Assembly (NCBI GenBank): GCA_963594655.1
Contig: CAVBFD010000001.1
Location: 20,638-84,637, forward strand
Reading direction: 5' to 3'
DNA from: Colivivens sp963594655
Lineage (GTDB): Bacteria > Bacteroidota > Bacteroidia > Bacteroidales > Bacteroidaceae
DNA length: 64,000 nucleotides
In this document: positions 54,515 to 62,361 of the stretch, in pieces
How the letters are laid out: each line of letters opens with the position of its first letter
Numbering within the stretch: position 1 is the first letter of the stretch
Program-made: the position numbers and the translations under genes
The notes under the pieces: model-generated
What the model was told of the DNA's origin: nothing
What the model saw: only the letters and a program-made list of their open reading frames with translations
Database searches by the model: none

Positions 54515-55134
54515 ACGCAAAGTCATTCATCAGGTTCGCCAACATCTATTCGGCTGTGTTCTCACCGTTCTACGCCCCGTTGTGGGCTTTCATCTGGCTG
54601 TTCCTGTTCAGCTATCTGAGGATGTGGCCCTGGCAGTACAAGGTGTTCATACTGGTCATAGTGTGTGTGTTCACGATATTGCTGCCCACACTCACGATAG
54701 ACCTGTTCAGGAGACTCAACCGCTGGTCGAACTGGCAACTGAGCCACCGCAGGCACCGTCACCTGCCTTATCTGGTGACCATCGCCTGTTACGTGGCGTG
54801 CGAGTGGCTGTTCATCCAGATGAACACGGCTCTCTTCATGCGCGGCATGATACTCGCCACCCTTGTGGCTGGTGTCGGGTGCGCCATACTCAATATATGG
54901 TGGAAGGTGAGTACCCACATGGCGGGTATGGGCGGACTGTTCGGAACGGTCATCTCGTTCAGTTGCCTCTTCTACTTCAACCCCATCGTTCCCATGTGCT
55001 GCATCCTGCTGCTTTCCGGGGTGATGGGTACGAGCCGCATGGTACTGCGCCAGCACACGTTGCCGCAGGTCATCGTGGGTTTCCTCATCGGTGCGTTCAG
55101 TGCCATGACCTTCATCCTGATAGCCTGGATATGA
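54511..55134 (+). CDS. PAP2-like integral membrane protein
   Basis: 207 residues with five or six transmembrane helices (FIWLFLFSYL, VFILVIVCVFTILLP, YLVTIACYVACEWLFI and others). The C-terminal stretch STHMAGMGG then SRMVLRQHTLPQVIVGFLIG follows the third PAP2 phosphatase motif SRX5HX3D, but the last Asp is Gln and the first motif is weak, so phosphatase activity is doubtful. It may act on lipid-linked pyrophosphates or be a non-catalytic relative. It is coupled to rpoN by ATGA. Confidence 0.7.
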   Translation: MNAKSFIRFANIYSAVFSPFYAPLWAFIWLFLFSYLRMWPWQYKVFILVIVCVFTILLPTLTIDLFRRLNRWSNWQLSHRRHRHLPYLVTIACYVACEWLFIQMNTALFMRGMILATLVAGVGCAILNIWWKVSTHMAGMGGLFGTVISFSCLFYFNPIVPMCCILLLSGVMGTSRMVLRQHTLPQVIVGFLIGAFSAMTFILIAWI

Positions 55135-55192
55135 GGCTGCGGACAAGACAAACAGTATAGTAAAACCATAAACTGATAAAAAGAAAAGAAAG

Positions 55193-55600
55193 ATGAATCC
55201 AGTAGTATCTATTATCATGGGCAGTCAGTCCGACATGCCTGTGATGGAAAAGGCGTCAAACTACCTCCAGGAGCAGAACATCCCCTTCGAGGTCAATGTG
55301 ATGTCGGCACACCGCAATCCTGAGGGTGTGGCAGAGTTCGCCAAAAGCGCGAAGGACAGAGGTATCAAGGTTATTATAGCCGGGGCCGGCATGGCAGCCG
55401 CGTTGCCAGGGGTGATTGCAGCCTACACCACACTGCCTGTGATTGGTGTGCCTATCAAGTCGGGGGCTCTACAGGGCATGGACGCACTCCTCGCCATCGT
55501 GCAGATGCCGCCGGGTGTGCCTGTAGCCACCATGGCTATTGACGGAGCCAAGAATGCGGCTGTGTTCGCACAGAAGATATTGAGTCTTGCTTCCAACTGA
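55193..55600 (+). CDS. purE: N5-carboxyaminoimidazole ribonucleotide mutase
   Basis: 135 residues, shorter than the roughly 160-170 of many PurE proteins because the C-terminal helix is shortened. The active-site loop IIMGSQSDMPVM, then MSAHRNPEG near residue 40 and GAGMAAALPGVIAAYTTLPV near 65 are intact, as is IGVPIKSGALQGMDALLAIVQ. It moves the carboxyl group from N5-CAIR to CAIR in purine synthesis. It stands between the PAP2-like gene and ispG, 20 bases before the latter. Confidence 0.96.
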   Translation: MNPVVSIIMGSQSDMPVMEKASNYLQEQNIPFEVNVMSAHRNPEGVAEFAKSAKDRGIKVIIAGAGMAAALPGVIAAYTTLPVIGVPIKSGALQGMDALLAIVQMPPGVPVATMAIDGAKNAAVFAQKILSLASN

Positions 55601-55620
55601 ACCCCATACACGTCACTGAC

Positions 55621-56763
55621 ATGAGGCGCAAGACAGTAGAAGTATGGGTGGGCGATGTTCCGATGGGAGGCGACAACCCCATAAGGGTGCAGTCCATGTG
55701 TACCACGTCCACTATGGACACGGAAGGCTGCATCGCCCAGATTAAGCGTATAGTGGATGCAGGAGGCGAGTATGTGCGTCTCACCACCCAGGGCATACGT
55801 GAGGCGGAGAACCTAAGGAACATAAAGGAGGGACTGTTGCGTGACGGCTGTACAGTCCCTATTATAGCGGACGTGCATTTCAATGCCAAGGTGGCGGATG
55901 TCGCCGCCCTGTATGCCGAGGGGGTGCGTATCAACCCGGGCAATTATGTGGACCCCGCGCGCAAGTTCCTGCATCTCGACTATTCCGATGAGGAGTACGC
56001 CAGTGAACTGAAGAAGATTGAGGAGCGGTTCATTCCCTTCCTTAATATATGTAAGGAACACCACACTGCCATCAGGATTGGTGTTAACCATGGGTCGCTC
56101 TCCGACCGTATCATGAGCCGTTACGGTGACACGCCCGAAGGTATGGTGGAGAGTTGCATGGAGTTCCTCCGCATTTGTGTGCGTGAGGATTTCATGAATG
56201 TGGTCATATCCATCAAGGCAAGTAACACTGCGGTCATGGTGACTACGGTACGTCTGTTGGTGCGCACGATGGACGCTGAGGATATGCATTTCCCCATACA
56301 CCTCGGTGTGACCGAGGCGGGTGAGGGTGAGGACGGACGACTGAAGAGTGCGGTGGGTATTGGATCGCTGTTGCTTGACGGTATCGGCGACACCATAAGG
56401 GTGAGCTTGAGCGAGGAACCTGAGAATGAGATACCTGTAGCCTATGGTATACTACAGGCGGCGCGCGCCCGAATCACACGCAATGAATACATCAGTTGCC
56501 CCGGATGCGGGCGTACACTGTACAACCTGCAGGAGACGATAGCCCGGATAAAGGCCGCCACATGTAACATGAACGGACTGAAGATAGCCATCATGGGCTG
56601 TATAGTCAACGGACCCGGTGAGATGGCAGATGCGGACTACGGTTATGTTGGTGCCGGTGTAGGCAAGGTGAGCCTCTACAGGCGTAAGGAGTGTGTCGAG
56701 CGTAATATCCCCGAGCAGGATGCGGTGGGCCACCTCCTGCGTCTCATTGAGAATGACAGGTAA
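55621..56763 (+). CDS. ispG: 4-hydroxy-3-methylbut-2-en-1-yl diphosphate synthase, without the large insert domain
   Basis: 380 residues. The enzyme reduces MEcPP to HMBPP in the MEP isoprenoid pathway with a [4Fe-4S] cluster. The barrel starts VWVGDVPMGGDNPIRVQSM and has RIGVNHGSLSDRIM near residue 155. The Fe-S ligands are the two Cys of SCPGCGRT near 298 and the Cys of MGCIVNGPGE near 332. Phrases such as TEAGEGEDGRLKSAVGIG belong to the plant/Chlamydia/Bacteroidota large-insert type, usually about 600 residues, yet the region between barrel and cluster domain runs straight on (VAYGILQAARARITRNEY) with no insert. The frame is intact, so this is a genuinely short version. Confidence 0.95.
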   Translation: MRRKTVEVWVGDVPMGGDNPIRVQSMCTTSTMDTEGCIAQIKRIVDAGGEYVRLTTQGIREAENLRNIKEGLLRDGCTVPIIADVHFNAKVADVAALYAEGVRINPGNYVDPARKFLHLDYSDEEYASELKKIEERFIPFLNICKEHHTAIRIGVNHGSLSDRIMSRYGDTPEGMVESCMEFLRICVREDFMNVVISIKASNTAVMVTTVRLLVRTMDAEDMHFPIHLGVTEAGEGEDGRLKSAVGIGSLLLDGIGDTIRVSLSEEPENEIPVAYGILQAARARITRNEYISCPGCGRTLYNLQETIARIKAATCNMNGLKIAIMGCIVNGPGEMADADYGYVGAGVGKVSLYRRKECVERNIPEQDAVGHLLRLIENDR

Positions 56764-56783
56764 TGTTAAGTTACCATGGGGTG

Positions 56784-56821
56784 GAATCCGAGAGAAACTT
56801 CGGACTGAAAACCCATAAAGC
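56784..56821 (+). repeat. Dispersed intergenic repeat, copy B
   Basis: 38 bases aligned to copy A at 10628 with 31 matches; both end in CCCATAAAGC. Its right half forms the left arm of the hairpin at 56805. Confidence 0.65.
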
Positions 56822-56878
56822 ACCTAACCCAGGGCAAACGAAGCGACACCCTGGGTTAGGTGCTTTATGGGTTTTCAG
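56805..56878. repeat. 30-bp perfect inverted repeat (hairpin)
   Basis: Arms 56805-56834 and 56849-56878 are exact reverse complements over 30 bases, with a 14-base loop. It begins CTGAAAACCCATAAAGC and ends GGTTTTCAG. No U-tract follows, so it is more like a mobile or structural repeat than a terminator, though it may still protect the ispG transcript end. Confidence 0.9.
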
Positions 56879-56923
56879 ACTGGCATTGACCTTCCGTCTA
56901 CATCGCCTGCCCCACTGCTCAGT

Positions 56924-56961
56924 GCTTACTGGGCTTTCAGCCCGAGATTTCACTCGGAGTG
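56924..56961 (-). repeat. Dispersed intergenic repeat, copy C
   Basis: Reverse orientation; CACTCCGAGTGAAA then GAAAGCCC on the minus strand. 34 of 38 bases match copy A. Confidence 0.75.
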
Positions 56962-57050
56962 TCGTACGTGGTAACTGAACGGTTACCGCCCATTCCCCTA
57001 TTGTCATATTTCTTTAACAAGTCGGTAAAATATCTGTAAACCCCCATTAC

Positions 57051-57058
57051 TACTTTTG
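57051..57058 (+). promoter_or_regulatory. Putative -7 box of the TonB receptor-phosphoesterase pair
   Basis: TACTTTTG matches TAnnTTTG and lies 41 bases before the ATG at 57100. Confidence 0.6.
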
Positions 57059-57099
57059 CACCGAGAAATGATTCGATTAATTATTAACAGGATTAGCAA

Positions 57100-59898
57100 A
57101 TGAGAAAGAATTTCATGGTTTCGTGCATGGCGCTGTCATTGGCAGCCCTCACAGCAACCGCAGAAGTAGAAGTGAATGAGAGTGACGCACCCGGTAGCAT
57201 TCGGGGTAAAATCACCGATGCCGAGCATCAGACATTACCTGGGGCGACCATCCAGATTGAGGACTTGCATACTGGTGTTGTCAGTGATATAAACGGATAT
57301 TACACACTCGCCAACTTGAAACCCGGCACATACAAGGTGAAGGTTTCGTATGTGGGATATGAGCCGAAGACCTTCACCGTCAAGTTTGACGGCAAGAGTC
57401 TGGTGCAGGATGTGGAGTTGGATGCTGGCAAAGAATTGAAGGAGGTAGTCGTGAACGGAACGTTCTACGGACAGCGCAAGGCTCTCCAGATGCAGAAGGA
57501 GGCTATGGGTGTCACCAATGTAGTTTCAGCCGACCAAGTGGGCAAATTCCCGGACTCGAACATAGGCGATGCCTTGAAGCGTATCAATGGTGTCAATGTG
57601 CAGTACGACCAAGGCGAGGCGCGGTTCGGACAGGTGAGAGGTACTGCCGCAGACCTTACTTCCGTGACAGTGAACGGCAACCGTGTGCCTTCCGCCGAGG
57701 GTGACACCCGTAACGTGCAGCTTGACTTGATTCCGGCGGACATGATTCAGACCATCGAACTGAACAAGGTGGTGACGAGCGATATGGACGGCGATGCCAT
57801 CGGCGGTGAGATTAACCTCATCACCAAGAACACACCAAACCACCGTGTACTCAACTTCAACGCCGGCACCGGTTATTCGTGGATAGGCGAGAAACCCACA
57901 TGGGATCTCGGCGCCACATACGGTGACAGGTTCTTCAACGACAAGTTGGGCGTGATGGCCTCCATCTCATATAAGTATGATCCCATAGGTTCGGACAACA
58001 CCGAGTTCGAGTATGTGGAGAATGACGACAAGAGTATCACACTGAAACAGGCGGAGGTGCGCCAGTACTACGTCACTCGTGAGCGTCAGAGCTATTCTCT
58101 GGCTCTCGATTACCTCTTCAACCCGCAGCACAAGATTTCCTTCAAGGGTATCTACAACCGTCGCAACGACTGGGAGAACCGTTACCGTGTCTCCTACAAG
58201 AAGATGAACGGCAAGACGAGCAAGCAGTCTATCGTGATGCAGAGCAAGGCCGGTTCTTCCGACAATAAGAACGCGCGCCTGGAGTTGCAGCAGACGATGG
58301 ACTATACTCTCGGAGGCGAACACAACTTCGGTAGCCTGAAGGTGGATTGGGCAGGAAGTTACTCACGTGCCACTGAGGACAGACCCAACGAGCGTTATGT
58401 GGCTTATCAGTTGAAGGGCATCGACTTGGCTTCCGACTTCGCCGACGCGGGAGGAAGACAGCCTTACTACACCAAGTCTTTGCCTTCAATCGACGATGAC
58501 AGATGGTCGCTTACAGACATGACCAACAGTAACCAGAACATCGTGGAAAACGAATGGAAGGGCAGACTCAACTTCACCCTCCCTCTCACCAACGGTCTCT
58601 ATGGCAACAGTCTGAAGTTTGGAGCGAAATACACCAGCAAGGACAAGACCCGTGAACGTTTCCTCTATGATTACGATGCGGACGAGGTTCTCGGATCCGA
58701 CTGGCGTAACCTCACCAGCACCCAGATAAGGAACGGCTTTATGCCGGGCAGTCAATATCCTATCGGAAGTCAGTTCATCTCAGTGGAGACATTGGGCAGT
58801 ATCGATTTCAGTAAGTATGACGGCACATTGAACTTGGAGGAGGCTGCCGGCAACTATAAGATTCGTGAACAGATTTCCGCAGGTTATCTCCGCTTCGACC
58901 AGAAACTGGGAAAGAGACTCTCCGCTACTGCGGGTCTGCGTGTGGAGCGCACCGACTTGAAGACCAGCGGCAACAACGTGACAGTGGATACAGACGGCAA
59001 TGCCTCAATGACACCGACAGGTGACCACAAGAGCCATTACACCGACTTGCTCCCGAGCCTCTTGCTCAAATATAAGTTCAACGAGGACGGCAACATCCGC
59101 GCATCCATCACCAAGACCATCTCACGTCCTAAGTACTCTGCGCTGATAGCCAACAAGAGTTTCAATACGGCTGACTTGACCGCCACCATCGGTGACCCTG
59201 ACACCAAACCAGCCAAGGCAATCAACATCGACCTCTCTGGCGACTATTACTTCAAGAGCGTAGGTATGGTGAGCCTCGGCCTCTTCTACAAGGACATCAA
59301 GAACGTCAATATAGAGTGGTCTTCCAACAAGTACTTGGGCAGCGACCTCGGACTGACAGGCGACCTGGCACAGGAAAGCTTTGCCGTAACACAGAACATC
59401 AACGCCTACGATGCGCGTGTGCTTGGTGTGGAGATGGCTTACCAGAGAGACTTCGGTTTCATCGCCCCTGCCTTGAAGTGCATCGGATTTTATGGCACTT
59501 ACACCTATACTCACAGCACAACTCACAACTTCAATGATCGTCTGGGTGTTCAGGATGGCGACGACGTGAAAGTGGCAGGTTCTCCTGAGCATACCGCCAA
59601 TGCTTCGCTCTTCTACGAGAAAAGTGGTGTTAATGTCCGTCTCTCTTACAACTTCGCCTCTGCTTTCATCGACCAGATGAGTACCAGCCGTCAGTTGGAC
59701 CGCTACTACGACCGTGTGAACTATCTCGACCTCAACGCCAGCTACACTTGGGGCAAGCAGACTAAGTTCACTGTCTTCGCCAATGCCAACAACCTCCTCA
59801 ACCAGCCACTCCGCTATTACCAGGGCGACAAGGACCGCACCATGCAGGTGGAGTACTACGGCGTGAAGGTTAACGCGGGTATCAAGGTGAACCTCTAA
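57100..59898 (+). CDS. TonB-dependent outer-membrane receptor with carboxypeptidase-like N-terminal domain
   Basis: 932 residues. The signal peptide (FMVSCMALSLAALTATA) is followed by a carboxypeptidase-D regulatory-like domain (about 32-110: IRGKITDAEHQTLPGATIQI, YKVKVSYVGYEPKTF). The plug domain (about 120-240) has FPDSNIGDALKRINGVNVQY, VRGTAADLTSVTVNGNRVPS and GDAIGGEINLITKN, as in the Xanthomonas/Caulobacter-type receptor family, and is followed by a 22-strand-type barrel ending KVNAGIKVNL. The substrate is unknown; no SusD gene follows. A secreted phosphoesterase gene starts 46 bases later, which hints at a phosphorylated substrate (inference). Confidence 0.93.
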   Translation: MRKNFMVSCMALSLAALTATAEVEVNESDAPGSIRGKITDAEHQTLPGATIQIEDLHTGVVSDINGYYTLANLKPGTYKVKVSYVGYEPKTFTVKFDGKSLVQDVELDAGKELKEVVVNGTFYGQRKALQMQKEAMGVTNVVSADQVGKFPDSNIGDALKRINGVNVQYDQGEARFGQVRGTAADLTSVTVNGNRVPSAEGDTRNVQLDLIPADMIQTIELNKVVTSDMDGDAIGGEINLITKNTPNHRVLNFNAGTGYSWIGEKPTWDLGATYGDRFFNDKLGVMASISYKYDPIGSDNTEFEYVENDDKSITLKQAEVRQYYVTRERQSYSLALDYLFNPQHKISFKGIYNRRNDWENRYRVSYKKMNGKTSKQSIVMQSKAGSSDNKNARLELQQTMDYTLGGEHNFGSLKVDWAGSYSRATEDRPNERYVAYQLKGIDLASDFADAGGRQPYYTKSLPSIDDDRWSLTDMTNSNQNIVENEWKGRLNFTLPLTNGLYGNSLKFGAKYTSKDKTRERFLYDYDADEVLGSDWRNLTSTQIRNGFMPGSQYPIGSQFISVETLGSIDFSKYDGTLNLEEAAGNYKIREQISAGYLRFDQKLGKRLSATAGLRVERTDLKTSGNNVTVDTDGNASMTPTGDHKSHYTDLLPSLLLKYKFNEDGNIRASITKTISRPKYSALIANKSFNTADLTATIGDPDTKPAKAINIDLSGDYYFKSVGMVSLGLFYKDIKNVNIEWSSNKYLGSDLGLTGDLAQESFAVTQNINAYDARVLGVEMAYQRDFGFIAPALKCIGFYGTYTYTHSTTHNFNDRLGVQDGDDVKVAGSPEHTANASLFYEKSGVNVRLSYNFASAFIDQMSTSRQLDRYYDRVNYLDLNASYTWGKQTKFTVFANANNLLNQPLRYYQGDKDRTMQVEYYGVKVNAGIKVNL

Positions 59899-59944
59899 CC
59901 ACCGACAATTCATACAGGATTAATAATCAATAATAGTATAAGAT

Positions 59945-60892
59945 ATGAAGAAAAGATTATTAACGTTCATGATGGCCTTGATGGGCATCATGACAGTAAC
60001 AATAGCTCACGCGCAGACGGCTGAGGACTGGGAGAAGATGAAGGGCGATGTCAGCTTCTTCATGGCTAACGACTTGGGCAGAAACGGTTATTACGACCAG
60101 AAACCTATAGCCGATCTGATGGGAGTGATGGCGGAGACAATCGGCCCTGAATGTGTGGTGGCGGCAGGTGACATCCATCATTTCAATGGAGTCGCCTCTG
60201 TTTCCGACCCGTTATGGATGACAAACTACGAACTGATATATTCCCATCCGGAACTGATGTTGGACTGGTTTCCCATCCTTGGCAACCATGAGTACCGTGG
60301 CAACACACAGGCAGTGCTTGACTACAGTAAGGTCAGTCGCAGGTGGGTCATGCCGGCACGATACTACACACAGGTGTTGAGCGGTAAGAACACCACCGTA
60401 CGTCTCGTGTTCCTTGACACCACTCCGTTGATAGACCGGTACAGGGATAATTCGGAGACATACCCTGACGCTTGCAAGCAGGACGAGCAGCGGGAATTGG
60501 ATTGGCTTGACAAGACCCTGAGCCAGGCTAAGGAAGATTGGGTGATAGTAGTGGGACACCATCCTGTCTATGCCGAGACCAGTAAGGCTCAGTATGAGCG
60601 TGACGACATGCAGAAGAAGGTGATGCCCATACTGAAGAAATATAATAATGTGGCGATTTATGCCTGTGGCCATATCCATGACTTCCAGCATATCAAGATG
60701 AAGGGCGACAATATCGACTATGTAGTCAATTCGTCCGCTTCCCTGTCACGTAAGGCAAAGCCTATTGAGGGAACAGTGTTTTGTTCCTCAGAGCCGGGTT
60801 TTTCTGTAATCTCAGCGGACAAGACCCACCTGAACCTCTATATGATAGACAAGAAGGGCAACATACTGCATACCGTAGCAAAAGCGAAATAA
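59945..60892 (+). CDS. Secreted calcineurin-like metallophosphoesterase
   Basis: 315 residues with signal peptide (RLLTFMMALMGIMTVTIAHAQ). Metal-binding motifs in order: FMANDLGRNGYYDQ near residue 36, AGDIHHFNG near 76, LGNHEYRGN near 113, VGHHPVYAE near 204 and ACGHIHDFQH near 237. The order GD-x-H, GNHE, GHH and GHxH is that of purple-acid-phosphatase-like enzymes (two-metal phosphomonoesterases). It would release phosphate from organic esters in the periplasm. It follows the TonB receptor in the same transcript and ends at a strong hairpin. Confidence 0.92.
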   Translation: MKKRLLTFMMALMGIMTVTIAHAQTAEDWEKMKGDVSFFMANDLGRNGYYDQKPIADLMGVMAETIGPECVVAAGDIHHFNGVASVSDPLWMTNYELIYSHPELMLDWFPILGNHEYRGNTQAVLDYSKVSRRWVMPARYYTQVLSGKNTTVRLVFLDTTPLIDRYRDNSETYPDACKQDEQRELDWLDKTLSQAKEDWVIVVGHHPVYAETSKAQYERDDMQKKVMPILKKYNNVAIYACGHIHDFQHIKMKGDNIDYVVNSSASLSRKAKPIEGTVFCSSEPGFSVISADKTHLNLYMIDKKGNILHTVAKAK

Positions 60893-60919
60893 TAGTCTTC
60901 GGGTTATTATTGCCGTTAT

Positions 60920-60955
60920 TTCAAAAGGGGAGTCAGATTCGATTCCCCTTTTGAA
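60920..60955 (+). terminator. Terminator after the phosphoesterase gene
   Basis: TTCAAAAGGGGA pairs with TCCCCTTTTGAA (12 bp, 12-base loop) 28 bases after the stop, followed by TTTA. Confidence 0.75.
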
Positions 60956-60972
60956 TTTACAGCCCGAAATCT

Positions 60973-61002
60973 TTTGTGTTTGCGGATAAAACCGTATCTT
61001 TG
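60973..61002 (+). promoter_or_regulatory. Promoter of the glycosyltransferase gene
   Basis: TTTG (60973-60976), 18 bases, then TATCTTTG (60995-61002). The putative start points are 20 and 41 bases downstream. Confidence 0.7.
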
Positions 61003-61042
61003 CAATCGTGCATACCTTTGCATGTCCAATAATAGTGATGAT

Positions 61043-62068
61043 ATGAAACAGCCCTTCAAGACAGATGTCGCCGTGTTGATGCTCTTCTTCAACCGTCCCG
61101 ACCATTTCCGTAAAGTGTTCGACGAGGTGAGGAAAGCCCGCCCCGCCAAGTTGTTCCTCTATCAGGACGGGCCACGTGGGGAGAGGGACTTGCCTGGCAT
61201 CGAGGCGTGCCGCCAGATTGCCTCCGATGGGAACATCGACTGGGAGTGCGAGGTACACCGCAACTACTTGGAGAAGAACCAAGGGTGTGACCCTTCCGGT
61301 CATCTGTCGCAGAAATGGGCGTTTTCAATGGTTGACAAGTGCATCGTGCTGGAGGACGACTGTGTACCCTCCCAGTCTTTCTTCCCTTTCTGCAAGGAGA
61401 TGCTCGACCGCTACGAACATGATGAGCGCATCTCCATGATTGCCGGGTTTAATGAGGATGAGGTTACCGACTACTGTCCCAACAGCTATTTCTTCACGTC
61501 CGTGTTCAGTATCTGGGGATGGGCATCGTGGCGTAGGGTGTTCGAGAAGAGGGACGAGCGGTATTCCTTCCTCGACGATGGCTACACGATGAGGCTGCTG
61601 CGCTCTTTAGTCAAGAATCGCAAGTTGCGCCCCGATTTGCTCAGAATGATGGCAGACCACAAGGCATCAGGCAAAGCATATTTCGAGAGCTTGTTCTGGT
61701 CAGCCATGCTCCTTGGGTCGGGACTGGCAGTGATGCCTACCAAAAACATGATTAACAACATAGGACTCTTAGAGGAGTCCACCCATTTTGTGGGTAGCCT
61801 GAAGACCACTCCGAGAGCCTACCGCAGAATCTTTCAGATGTCACGCCACGAACTGGACTTTCCCTTGATTCATCCTAGTCATGTGTTGGAAGACGTAACA
61901 TACAAGAATCGAGTGTATAAGACACACGCCTGGGGGCACCCATGGCGTAAGGTGCAGTATTCCATAGAGGAGCTGCTGCTCAACCTGCGCTACGGCAACT
62001 TCGGTATCATCGGCAAGGCTATCCGCCACCGTATCGATAAGTGGTTGGGCATAGCCAAACACGTATAG
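61043..62068 (+). CDS. GT-A-fold glycosyltransferase
   Basis: 341 residues from the ATG at 61043 (MKQPFKTDVAVLMLFFNRPD); an ATG at 61022 is possible. The GT-A pattern LMLFFNRPDHFRKVF, then KLFLYQDGPRGERD near residue 40 and the metal-binding acidic motif CIVLEDDCVPSQSFF near 100 point to a nucleotide-sugar-dependent transferase. SIWGWASWRRVF near residue 165 is the conserved aromatic patch of this subfamily, which occurs in surface polysaccharide loci. It is monocistronic, with a promoter upstream and no obvious sugar operon around it. The sugar is unknown. Confidence 0.85.
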   Translation: MKQPFKTDVAVLMLFFNRPDHFRKVFDEVRKARPAKLFLYQDGPRGERDLPGIEACRQIASDGNIDWECEVHRNYLEKNQGCDPSGHLSQKWAFSMVDKCIVLEDDCVPSQSFFPFCKEMLDRYEHDERISMIAGFNEDEVTDYCPNSYFFTSVFSIWGWASWRRVFEKRDERYSFLDDGYTMRLLRSLVKNRKLRPDLLRMMADHKASGKAYFESLFWSAMLLGSGLAVMPTKNMINNIGLLEESTHFVGSLKTTPRAYRRIFQMSRHELDFPLIHPSHVLEDVTYKNRVYKTHAWGHPWRKVQYSIEELLLNLRYGNFGIIGKAIRHRIDKWLGIAKHV

Positions 62069-62097
62069 GTCATTTTCACATCCAATTCCAAATAATC

Positions 62098-62146
62098 CAT
62101 GACCTTTTTGGAATTGATTCCATAAAAAGCATGACTTTTTTGGAAT
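62098..62146. repeat. Two-copy repeat, 32-base spacing
   Basis: CATGACCTTTTTGGAAT at 62098-62114 recurs as CATGACTTTTTTGGAAT at 62130-62146. Confidence 0.8.
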
Positions 62147-62154
62147 AGAGTCGA

Positions 62155-62180
62155 GATTTCAGCCCGAGGGTTCAATCGAA
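62155..62180 (-). repeat. Degenerate relative of the dispersed intergenic repeat (copy D)
   Basis: TTTCAGCCCGAG is shared with copy C on the plus strand, followed by a loosely similar TTCAATCG. Similarity is weaker than among copies A-C. Confidence 0.45.
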
Positions 62181-62240
62181 GGACCACCCGCAGTGTACTG
62201 AATAATCATGCTCCCTATCCTCATATTCTGAAATAAAAAA

Positions 62241-62306
62241 TGGTATTATCGGACATTTTCGCCCAAAACATTTCGGTATTTTCGGACTTTTTCGCCCAAA
62301 ACATTT
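62241..62306. repeat. Two-copy 33-bp tandem repeat
   Basis: Units start at 62241 and 62274. Both contain TTTTCGCCCAAAACATTT; they differ at only a few positions. The second unit runs into the -33 element of the ATPase promoter. Confidence 0.85.
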
Positions 62307-62335
62307 GCGTAACCCAAATAAGAGCGTTACCTTTG
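62304..62335 (+). promoter_or_regulatory. Promoter of the DUF4143-type ATPase gene
   Basis: TTTG (62304-62307), 20 bases, then TACCTTTG (62328-62335), a full Bacteroidota promoter 27 bases before the ATG. Confidence 0.78.
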
Positions 62336-62361
62336 CACTCATAATCAGGTAACTATTGTAG

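Larger units (their letters stand above)
56764..57099. other. 336-bp intergenic region with repeats before the TonB receptor gene
   Basis: No protein gene is credible. It holds two inverted copies of the dispersed repeat (56784-56821 and 56924-56961), a 30-bp perfect hairpin (56805-56878) and the promoter box at 57051. Confidence 0.8.
62069..62361. other. 293-bp repeat-rich intergenic region
   Basis: It contains a degenerate dispersed repeat (62155-62180), two short tandem pairs (62098-62146 and 62241-62306) and a promoter for the following ATPase gene. Confidence 0.8.

Noticed and set aside
56763..57007. Short frames on both strands after ispG
   Set aside because: They are translations of the inverted repeat and dispersed repeat copies, with no conserved features.
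61013..61020. Second TACCTTTG box before the glycosyltransferase
   Set aside because: It has no -33 partner at a good distance and leaves almost no leader before the ATG; the TTTG-N18-TATCTTTG pair upstream is better.
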